Assembly: GCA_017882945.1 (NCBI GenBank)
Contig: JADGON010000430.1
Location: 1-5,488 of the forward strand
From: Acidimicrobiia bacterium
Lineage (GTDB): Bacteria; Actinomycetota; Acidimicrobiia; IMCC26256; JAENVU01
Length of the DNA: 5,488 bases
Direction of reading: 5' to 3'
The position numbers were made by a program, and so were the translations under genes. Below, piece after piece: positions 1-4,687 of the stretch. Position 1 is the first letter of the stretch. Every line of letters starts with the position of its first letter. The notes beneath the pieces were generated by a model, which searched no databases, was not told the DNA's origin, and was given only the letters and a program-made list of their open reading frames with translations.

Positions 1-1
1 C

Positions 2-160
2 CTCAGCGAGTCGATGGCAGCACACCAGTCGGAGCTGCACAGCATGACGATCACGGAGCCCCGGCTGCGCTCACGGCTCGAGCTGATCTCGAAGTCCGGT
101 GGTGTGACGACACCGGCAGCAGGCGCCCTGATCGCACACGCGAAGCAGCGATTCAGCTGA
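2..160 (+). CDS. C-terminal end of a probable LysR-type transcriptional regulator (5' part outside window)
   Basis: Only the last 52 codons are present, ending at TGA 158-160. The frame is strongly coding: nearly all third positions are G or C. Seen directly are LHSMTITEPRLRSRLELI, then GGVTTPAAGALIAHAKQRF just before the stop. This layout, an ITEPxLxRxLxL strand followed by a short turn and a TPAAxALxxHAxxxF helix, is what I know from the end of the substrate-binding domain of LysR-type regulators, where the usual form is SPAARAL or similar. If so, the protein would be a DNA-binding regulator with an N-terminal helix-turn-helix, none of which is in view. The ligand and targets cannot be inferred. 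The family call rests on one short segment and is tentative; that this is a real gene end is much safer. Confidence 0.5.
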   Translation, partial: LSESMAAHQSELHSMTITEPRLRSRLELISKSGGVTTPAAGALIAHAKQRFS

Positions 161-266
161 GCGCGATCCGGGCGACCGATGCCGGCCGCTCAGGGTGCGG
201 GCGGTGCGAGTGGATTGCCTCGGTGAGCACCTCGACCGAGTCGAGGTCGCCCGAGGCTTTGGACAT
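153..266 (-). CDS. Possible small hypothetical protein, 37 aa
   Basis: This short reading frame starts at ATG (264-266 on the minus strand) and ends at TGA 153-155. An alternative GTG lies two codons upstream at 270-272. The peptide begins MSKASGDLDSVEVLTEAI and is otherwise unremarkable, with no membrane segment or cysteine motif. In its favour is a codon-position pattern typical of high-GC genes: G/C-rich first position, about half G/C at the second, and about nine in ten at the third. Against it are its length, the pyrimidine-rich sequence in place of a ribosome-binding site upstream, and an 8-base tail-to-tail overlap with the preceding gene. I do not recognise the product. It may be a fortuitous frame or a remnant. 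Confidence 0.27.
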   Translation of the reverse strand: MSKASGDLDSVEVLTEAIHSHRPHPERPASVARIALS

Positions 267-273
267 AGTCACT

Positions 274-306
274 AGGAGGAAAGGAAAGTTGCCGGGCGCG
301 ACCTAG
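274..306 (+). promoter_or_regulatory. Strong Shine-Dalgarno sequence followed by a 5-codon TTG micro-ORF
   Basis: AGGAGGAAAGG at 274-284 is the best ribosome-binding sequence in the window, but no full gene follows at the right distance. The only start codon nearby is TTG 289-291, which opens a five-codon frame (MPGAT) ending at TAG 304-306, 13 bases before the ATG of the YkgJ-like gene. It could be a leader peptide that brings ribosomes to the next start, a decayed start, or chance. The TAG also overlaps the -10-like sequence at 304-309, so the leader reading and the leaderless-promoter reading compete. Confidence 0.3.
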
Positions 307-309
307 CCT
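304..309 (+). promoter_or_regulatory. Candidate -10 element (TAGCCT) for a near-leaderless transcript of the YkgJ-like gene
   Basis: TAGCCT fits the TANNNT form of actinobacterial -10 elements and lies 10 bases before ATG 320, which itself has no Shine-Dalgarno sequence. A transcription start 6-9 bases downstream would give an almost leaderless mRNA, a common arrangement in Actinobacteria. No convincing -35 hexamer is at the usual spacing. This is an inference from one hexamer. Confidence 0.3.
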
Positions 310-319
310 CGCGACCGAC

Positions 320-937
320 ATGAAGGATCGAAGCGCGAGCGACGGCCCAGACGAGGATCGGCCACTTTCGGCGGGGAGGTTCTCCGTGTGGCTGGACGGG
401 ATGCAGCGCGCGCTGGGCGGTGAGGCGGATTCCGACGTGCCGTGTGGTGGCTGCACCGCGTGCTGCACGTCGTCGCAGTTCGTCCATATCGAGCCCGACG
501 AAGTGGGGACGCTCCGGCGCATCCCGGCCCCGCTGTTGTTCCCGGCGCCCCGCATGCCGAAGGGCAACGTGCTGCTCGGCCACGACGAGAACGGCCATTG
601 TCCGATGCTCGTGGACGACGAGTGTTCGATCTACGAGGCGCGCCCCCGGACATGTCGCGTCTACGACTGCCGGGTCTTCCCTGCGACGGGAGTCGAGCTC
701 GACGACGAAGCCAAGCTCGCGATCGCGCGGCGGGCGCGACGCTGGCGGTTCGACCACCCGGCCGCGATCGATCAGTTGGAGCACGACGCGGTGCGAGCGG
801 CCGCGACGTTCATCCGGGAGCACGAAGATCTCCTTCCCGAGGGCGCCGCGCCGACGAACGCGACCCAGCACGCGGTGCTCGCCATCCGCATGCACGATGC
901 GTTCGTCGACCCCGACGAGACCGGCCCGTTCAACTGA
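320..937 (+). CDS. YkgJ/UPF0153-family cysteine-cluster protein (putative zinc- or iron-binding), 205 aa
   Basis: This is a soluble protein with the CxxCxxCC signature of the YkgJ/UPF0153 family: CGGCTACC, Cys42, 45, 48 and 49. The second family block follows: CPMLVDDECSIYEARPRTC (Cys94, Cys102, Cys112), then YDCRVF (Cys117). Eight cysteines in this order suggest a bound metal, zinc or iron or an Fe-S centre. The family is annotated as putative metal-chelating and no reaction is established. There is no signal peptide or membrane helix. The last ~85 residues are charged and helical-looking and hold no motif I recognise. ATG 320 is the first start in frame after a stop at 266-268, and it lacks a Shine-Dalgarno sequence, so translation is probably leaderless or coupled to the micro-ORF upstream. 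The gene converges on the DUF2207 gene with a 17-base gap. The family call is firm; the function is unknown. Confidence 0.88.
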   Translation: MKDRSASDGPDEDRPLSAGRFSVWLDGMQRALGGEADSDVPCGGCTACCTSSQFVHIEPDEVGTLRRIPAPLLFPAPRMPKGNVLLGHDENGHCPMLVDDECSIYEARPRTCRVYDCRVFPATGVELDDEAKLAIARRARRWRFDHPAAIDQLEHDAVRAAATFIREHEDLLPEGAAPTNATQHAVLAIRMHDAFVDPDETGPFN

Positions 938-954
938 GGGAAGTCGAACCCGGA

Positions 955-2772
955 CTACCAGCTGCCGCCTCCACCCCCACCCGATCCACCGCCCGCGCCA
1001 CCTCCACCACCGCCGAACCCGGAGGTCGACGACGACGGGGGAGGGCTCCAGAGCGAAGCGGCGGTGAACCCGATGAACGCGCTGTCCATGGGCGAGCTGG
1101 ACGCGAACCAGTCGGAGGTGTCGGGCGCGTTGAACGCGGCGATCCACTGCGTCACGAGGCCGAAGACGATCGCGTAGCCCATGTACTGGCGGAGCAGACC
1201 CTTGTCGGCGGCGGCCCGGTCGTGCATCGCCTCACTGGTCCTGAAGAAGCGCTCGAAGCCCCGGACGCGCCAGGCCGCGGCCAGACCCAGCGGGGTGAGT
1301 CCGTGGGCAGCAGCGCGGATGATGAGCGCGCCGAAACCGGAGATCGCGAGCGCGACCAGCACGACCTCGGCGCCGAGCGCGATCGAACGGTTGCCGGTCG
1401 CAGTCACGACGATGACATGGAGGAGCGCGCCTGCCAGCACGGCCGCCACCCCGAGTACGGGGATCCACTTCTCATGCATGCGGGCGTGGAGCCCACCGGC
1501 GTCGGCGCCCCGCACCGCGATCCCGCGCGTCTCGAGATCGTCCGTGAGGAGCTCGGCGAGCTCGCCGGCGAGCGTGCCCATCTCCGTGCCGCGGTCGTCG
1601 AGCGACGTGGTGTCGGCATCGCCGAAGAGCCCGGCCATCACGGTCTGCTCGTCGTCGGTCATGACGACGTCGCGGTTGCGCCGCTCGAGCGTCCAGGACC
1701 CCGAAGTCTCGGTGATCTTGAGCGCGCCGCGCGCTGCGAGATCGACGACGGTCGCGGTGAGCAGCTTGGTGGCGCTGACCTCGGCCAGGGTTCCGATCTC
1801 ACCGGGCCGAAGCCCCATCGGGGGTACGAACTCGATCGCGGGGTCGCCGGTCAGGTCGTAGGACTCGGGTTGGGCACCTGCGACTTCGGGTCCGAAGGTC
1901 GCCCAGAGCTGTGACTGCGCCGCGGACAGCAGGTTGCGCCAACGGCGGCGGTACCACCAGCCCACCAACGCGATCGCGAGCCCGGCGAGCAACGCGTAGA
2001 CCACGTCGGCGATGCCGAAGCTCGAGCGACCCGCGTTGACGGCCACCACCGTGTCGGGCCAGGTGAGCCGGACGGTGAACGCACCGTTCGCCGAGATGCC
2101 GGTCCCGGTGAACGTCGCGCCGTCGCGCGTGCGTCTCGCGGTCGCGCACGGATCCGTGGATCCGAGACTGCCCTGCTCGCACGTGAACGTCGTCGGTGCC
2201 CCAGGCGCGAGGACCGTGTAATGGAGGGTGTCGATCGTCTGGACCCATGCCGAGATCGCGTCGATCGCGAGGCGGGATCGACCGCTCCCACCCCGATCGA
2301 TCATGCCGCCGATGTCGTATGCGAGGCGATAGGTGTGTGCGCCGGTGGTGGTCTGGTTCGCATCACCGATGCGGATCCGCACGGAGTCCGACTGCGCGTC
2401 GACCGAGACTCCCCCCGGCGTGCCCGTCGATGTCGAGACGACGAGGTGACTGATCGGGTGGTCGCCGCGGCCGTCGCGCAGTGGGATCTCTCGCTCGATG
2501 CCGTGCCTGCGGACGCCCCCGAAGTCCTGGACGATCGTCTCCTGGACCCGCACGTGACCGTCAGGGGCGACGCGCGTGATGACGTCGAAGGCTCGCGTGT
2601 GCTCGCCGGTGGGGAGGGTGGACTGGCTGGGCCTGGGAAGGGAGCTACCAGTCGTGGCCGTCAGCCCGGCCGCCGGCGATTCGAGCCGGACCGCGATGGC
2701 ATTCGAGAAGAGCGCGACGACCGCGACGACGACCGCGGCGAGCACGATGAACCAACGAGACGGCAGACGCAT
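955..2772 (-). CDS. DUF2207-domain predicted membrane protein with Gly-rich C-terminal tail, 605 aa
   Basis: The N-terminus (MRLPSRWFIVLAAVVVAVVA) is a signal peptide or signal anchor. Residues ~55-245 form an extracytoplasmic beta-rich region with RAFDVITRVAPDGHVRVQET and IEREIPLRD, typical of DUF2207 proteins. A transmembrane segment lies at ~253-273, followed by basic YRRRWR. A cytoplasmic part begins PPMGLRPGEIGTL and continues EVSATKLLTATVVDLAARG, a hallmark of the family. Two more helices lie at ~436-457 and ~465-486. WRVRGFERFFRTSEA and QYMGYAIVFGLVTQW follow, also family-typical. The protein ends in about 20 residues, mostly glycine, closing with SW. The family role is not known. ATG 2772 was chosen because it starts directly at the signal sequence; the frame stays open a further 660 bases upstream, but that part is not protein-like. 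No Shine-Dalgarno sequence is evident. The gene is divergent from the small protein at 2959 and stands alone. Confidence 0.88.
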   Translation of the reverse strand: MRLPSRWFIVLAAVVVAVVALFSNAIAVRLESPAAGLTATTGSSLPRPSQSTLPTGEHTRAFDVITRVAPDGHVRVQETIVQDFGGVRRHGIEREIPLRDGRGDHPISHLVVSTSTGTPGGVSVDAQSDSVRIRIGDANQTTTGAHTYRLAYDIGGMIDRGGSGRSRLAIDAISAWVQTIDTLHYTVLAPGAPTTFTCEQGSLGSTDPCATARRTRDGATFTGTGISANGAFTVRLTWPDTVVAVNAGRSSFGIADVVYALLAGLAIALVGWWYRRRWRNLLSAAQSQLWATFGPEVAGAQPESYDLTGDPAIEFVPPMGLRPGEIGTLAEVSATKLLTATVVDLAARGALKITETSGSWTLERRNRDVVMTDDEQTVMAGLFGDADTTSLDDRGTEMGTLAGELAELLTDDLETRGIAVRGADAGGLHARMHEKWIPVLGVAAVLAGALLHVIVVTATGNRSIALGAEVVLVALAISGFGALIIRAAAHGLTPLGLAAAWRVRGFERFFRTSEAMHDRAAADKGLLRQYMGYAIVFGLVTQWIAAFNAPDTSDWFASSSPMDSAFIGFTAASLWSPPPSSSTSGFGGGGGGAGGGSGGGGGGSW

Positions 2773-2800
2773 GGGTGTCAGCGTGGCCGAAATCGGCGGG

Positions 2801-2837
2801 CACCCGGGGGAGGCCTTCGGCATTCCGGGGCCGGGTG
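2801..2837. repeat. Inverted repeat in the DUF2207 upstream region
   Basis: CACCCGG at 2801-2807 is exactly complementary to CCGGGTG at 2831-2837, with a 23-base loop that itself contains a small GCC-TTC-GGC hairpin. A second palindrome-like element, GCCGA-AA-TCGGC, lies at 2786-2797. Both sit just upstream of the DUF2207 start, so they would be in its 5' leader or promoter region. They could be a leader RNA structure or an operator. In DNA this rich in G and C such repeats also arise by chance. Confidence 0.25.
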
Positions 2838-2843
2838 TAGCCT
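2838..2843 (+). promoter_or_regulatory. Candidate -10 element (TAGCCT) ahead of the small Cys/His-rich protein
   Basis: TAGCCT in the context GTAGCCTCG matches the TANNNT form, and TAGCCTCG recurs in front of the YkgJ-like gene at 304-311. Transcription from here would give a leader of about 110 bases before ATG 2959. No clear -35 hexamer was found, so support is limited to the hexamer and its repetition. Confidence 0.22.
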
Positions 2844-2904
2844 CGTGCCTGCACGTTCTCTCGGGAGCGACGCCGAGTTCGAGCCCCGTCAAGACCCCGC
2901 TCGA

Positions 2905-2933
2905 CTTGAGCCCTCCGCCTCTTCCTTGAGCCC
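2905..2933. repeat. Direct repeat CTTGAGCCC x2, 20 bases apart
   Basis: CTTGAGCCC occurs at 2905-2913 and again at 2925-2933, about two helical turns apart. A degenerate copy (TTCGAGCCC) is at 2878-2886. They lie in the divergent region, 26 bases upstream of the small protein's ATG. Evenly phased direct repeats can be binding sites for a regulator, but there is no independent support and no family can be assigned. Confidence 0.3.
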
Positions 2934-2958
2934 AACCGCTCCCGGAAGGTTCCTCATC

Positions 2959-3147
2959 ATGGTCACGCCCCACTCGCGGCAGCCGTGCGCGACCAAGAAC
3001 TGCTTCGCCACGTTCTCCGCCGAATCGGCCCATGACGGCGAAGTTCGACACTGCAATCGCGCCGGTCCCGATGGTGGTCACCCCCATCGGTGGGACGGCT
3101 CGACCTGGCAGGTGCTCACCGGCAAGATGCAGCACGACCGCGCCTAG
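2959..3147 (+). CDS. Small Cys/His-rich hypothetical protein, 62 aa (possible metal-binding)
   Basis: The frame runs from ATG 2959 to TAG 3145-3147. GGAAGG at 2944-2949 is a reasonable ribosome-binding site 9 bases before the ATG, and this decides the start over TTG 2926 and GTG 2845 in the same frame. About four in five third positions are G or C, as expected of a real gene here. The protein has CATKNC near the N-terminus (Cys10, Cys15), HDGEVRHC in the middle (His25, His31, Cys32), and GGHPHRWDGSTWQV near the end (His41, His43, Trp45, Trp50). Three cysteines and several histidines in 62 residues suggest a small zinc-ribbon-like or other metal-binding fold; this is inference. There is no signal peptide or membrane segment. 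I do not recognise a family. It is divergent from DUF2207 and separated from the lipoprotein by decayed sequence. Confidence 0.6.
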   Translation: MVTPHSRQPCATKNCFATFSAESAHDGEVRHCNRAGPDGGHPHRWDGSTWQVLTGKMQHDRA

Positions 3148-3288
3148 CTCGACGGAGCGATCAATTCTCGCGCCCGCACGATCTCGCGCCAGCCGGCCGC
3201 CGCATCGAGTTCCCGTCGTTGACGAGCCTGAGTCGATGCCTCGAACGCGAGCAGCGCCGCGAGTTCGTCCTCGAGGTGTTGGCACGAC

Positions 3289-3405
3289 GTGGATGCACTC
3301 GTCTCGCTCGCCGGAGTGGCGGGTCTGCTCGCGGCGCTGATCGCTTTCGAGACGATCCGCTACGCCGAAGCGCGCGCCGAGGAACGTCACCACCTCCGCG
3401 AGCAG
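3289..3405 (+). pseudogene. Possible remnant of a membrane-protein C-terminus, LtrA-like
   Basis: The translation holds a hydrophobic helix (LVSLAGVAGLLAALIAF) followed by ETIRYAEARAEERHHLREQ. This is how I remember the last helix and tail of actinobacterial low-temperature-requirement A (LtrA, PF06772) proteins, where an LIAYEAIRFAEAR-like sequence is common; the match is from memory. Nothing upstream in any frame looks like the rest of that family, which has many membrane helices, so only the tail would remain. The frame has no stop before the lipoprotein start at 3490 and runs into it. Alternatives are a true N-terminal extension of the lipoprotein, which the internal lipobox makes unlikely, or a chance hydrophobic frame. 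Confidence 0.35.
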
Positions 3406-3466
3406 ACGCCTCACCGCTCGCCTCGCCTTCACGTCAAGTCAGAACCTCGGCGTGACGATCAGCTCA

Positions 3467-3472
3467 TACTCT
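3467..3472 (+). promoter_or_regulatory. Weak candidate -10 element (TACTCT) before the lipoprotein gene
   Basis: TACTCT, in the context CATACTCT, fits TANNNT and lies 17 bases before ATG 3490. Transcription would start close to or within the ribosome-binding sequence GGTGGAG at 3474-3480, which would weaken one of the two. No -35 hexamer is apparent. Confidence 0.2.
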
Positions 3473-3489
3473 CGGTGGAGCGTGATGCC

Positions 3490-4551
3490 ATGTCTCGCAA
3501 CGGACCGATGATCGTGGCGCTGATGGTGCTGGCGATGGTCGGGTCTGCATGCTCCGGAGGTGGGGACTCCGACACAAGATCAGGAGCTCATTCGGCGTCC
3601 GACGCGGATGGAACGTCGACGACCTCGAGTTCGCAGCCAACCACGCCGACACCGAAGGTGTTGCCGGCCGTGGAGCCGAGGGGAACGACGATCGCGGCGA
3701 CGCTGCGTACCCCCGACAGCCGTGATCGGACGTATCACGTCTACGTTCCGTCGACCCTTGCGACCGACGGCTCGGCGAATGCACCCGTCCCACTTCTCGT
3801 CGCTCTCCATGGTGGACTCGGTTGGGGAACCCAGTTCGAACGGACGTCAGGATTCGACGGGCTCGCCGAAGCGAACCGCTTCATCGTCGTGTATCCGGAC
3901 GGCATCGGGGTAGGGCCGAACGCGGTCGGCAAGACGTGGAACGGCGGACGCTGCTGTGGCCCTGCGGTACGGCAAGGCATCGACGACGTCACGTTCATCC
4001 GGATGCTCATCGAGCACCTGCGCACGCAGCATCCGATTGATCCGGCGCGCATCTTCGCCACCGGTCATTCCAACGGCGGAATCCTCGCCTACCGGCTTGC
4101 GTGCGAGCTCGCCGACACGATCGTCGCCGTCGGCGTGCAATCGGCGTCGCTCGAGATCGATGGCTGCCAACCGGCTCGGCCCGTGTCGCTGCTGCACATC
4201 CACGGCACGGCCGACCAGAACATCCCGATCAACGGCGGAACCGGACCGAACGCGGTCAGCGGCGTGTCGTTTCGGCTTCCCCGACTTGGTGCGAAGACGA
4301 TCGCCGCGCTCGACGGCTGTCCCGCGGAACCCCTGCGGTCGACCGACCCGACCAACTCCGATGTCTCGACCGAGACGTGGCGGCCGTGCTCCGATGGCAC
4401 CGAAGTTCGATTCATGACCGTCGACGGCGCGCCGCATGCCTGGATGGGCGCCCCGGCGAATGCTCGACGTCGGGGCGTCGCGTCGTACCCCGGGCTCGAC
4501 TCGAGCGCGGTCATCTGGCAGTTCCTCATCGCTCACCCACGTACCTCCTAG
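3490..4551 (+). CDS. Secreted lipoprotein esterase, PHB depolymerase/LpqC-like alpha/beta hydrolase, 353 aa
   Basis: An N-terminal lipoprotein signal (MSRNGPMIVALMVLAMVGSAC) places the lipidated cysteine at residue 21, so the enzyme should be anchored on the outer face of the membrane. A Ser/Thr/Pro-rich linker (~25-60) follows. The catalytic domain shows LLVALHGG (oxyanion loop, ~103-109), VVYPDG, WNGGRCCGP (~150-158) with the CCG pair usual in this family, IDDVTFIR, the nucleophile elbow GHSNGG (Ser194), HIHGTADQNIPING (probable acid Asp242), and APHAWMG (probable His316), completing a Ser-Asp-His triad. This matches COG3509-type polyhydroxybutyrate depolymerase/feruloyl esterase proteins and mycobacterial LpqC. 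The real substrate, polymer or small ester, cannot be read from the sequence. ATG 3490 was chosen because GGTGGAG lies 9 bases upstream and it begins the signal peptide; the same frame is open further upstream. It appears monocistronic. Confidence 0.88.
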   Translation: MSRNGPMIVALMVLAMVGSACSGGGDSDTRSGAHSASDADGTSTTSSSQPTTPTPKVLPAVEPRGTTIAATLRTPDSRDRTYHVYVPSTLATDGSANAPVPLLVALHGGLGWGTQFERTSGFDGLAEANRFIVVYPDGIGVGPNAVGKTWNGGRCCGPAVRQGIDDVTFIRMLIEHLRTQHPIDPARIFATGHSNGGILAYRLACELADTIVAVGVQSASLEIDGCQPARPVSLLHIHGTADQNIPINGGTGPNAVSGVSFRLPRLGAKTIAALDGCPAEPLRSTDPTNSDVSTETWRPCSDGTEVRFMTVDGAPHAWMGAPANARRRGVASYPGLDSSAVIWQFLIAHPRTS

Positions 4552-4559
4552 CCGGGGGA

Positions 4560-4606
4560 CCGACCTTCGTCGGCGTCGCGTGCGATCTGGGACGCCTACG
4601 GCGTTC
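4560..4606 (+). terminator. Tandem small hairpins after the esterase gene, possible weak terminator
   Basis: Eight bases after the esterase stop, CCGAC (4560-4564) can pair with GTCGG (4569-4573) around a CTTC loop. A second hairpin pairs 4590-4596 with 4600-4606 (core ACGCC-TAC-GGCGT, with one G-T pair). A third possible stem, GGGGC/GCCCC, lies at 4620-4636. None is followed by a T-run, so classical intrinsic termination is doubtful. They may still help end transcription before the cyclase or protect the mRNA end. Confidence 0.3.
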
Positions 4607-4673
4607 GCTTTCGGTGATCGGGGCGAGGGGAGCCCCGCGGTGTGACAAGGTGCGATGCTCTGCCCATGCGAGT

Positions 4674-4679
4674 GAGGAG
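4674..4679 (+). promoter_or_regulatory. Shine-Dalgarno sequence fixing the cyclase start
   Basis: GAGGAG lies 8 bases before GTG 4688-4690. An in-frame TGA at 4673-4675 rules out any earlier start, so this site and the GTG define the N-terminus of the cyclase. Confidence 0.7.
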
Positions 4680-4687
4680 TTGGTGAG

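Larger units (their letters stand above)
3148..3489. other. Stretch without an intact gene; contains coding-like fragments in changing frames
   Basis: No frame here combines a start, a ribosome-binding site and a plausible full protein. From about 3165 to 3284 one plus-strand frame has coding-like G/C-rich third positions and reads RIEFPSLTSLSRCLEREQRR and on, unrecognised. From about 3289 a different plus-strand frame becomes coding-like and carries a membrane-helix segment, described separately. After about 3405 the third-position bias fades. I see no tRNA, repeat array or terminator. The pattern fits a degraded gene or genes with a frameshift near 3285-3295, or simply chance in high-GC DNA. 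Confidence 0.4.

Noticed and set aside
442..1914. A long plus-strand frame of 490 codons
   Set aside because: It is a shadow of the YkgJ-like gene and then of the antisense DUF2207 gene, with Arg- and Gly-rich unstructured translation.
2221..3147. A 308-residue plus-strand frame that ends with the small protein
   Set aside because: Most of it is antisense to the DUF2207 gene and reads as a shadow; only the part from ATG 2959, with its own ribosome-binding site, looks real.
955..3432. An 825-residue reading of the DUF2207 frame starting at 3432 (minus)
   Set aside because: The first 220 residues are low in hydrophobic structure, Arg-rich and not protein-like; a clear signal sequence begins at ATG 2772.
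3289..4551. Start of the esterase at GTG 3289, giving 420 residues
   Set aside because: This would bury the lipoprotein signal and Cys21 inside the protein; ATG 3490 has a ribosome-binding site and begins the signal peptide.
4641..4656. TGTGA followed by a weak second half, like a CRP-type cAMP receptor site upstream of the cyclase
   Set aside because: Only one half matches the TGTGA-N6-TCACA pattern; the other half (GCGAT) does not, so a site cannot be claimed.
4666..4686. Six-codon frame (ATG to TGA) ending one base before the cyclase GTG
   Set aside because: It has no ribosome-binding site of its own and is short enough to be chance; translational coupling is possible but unsupported.
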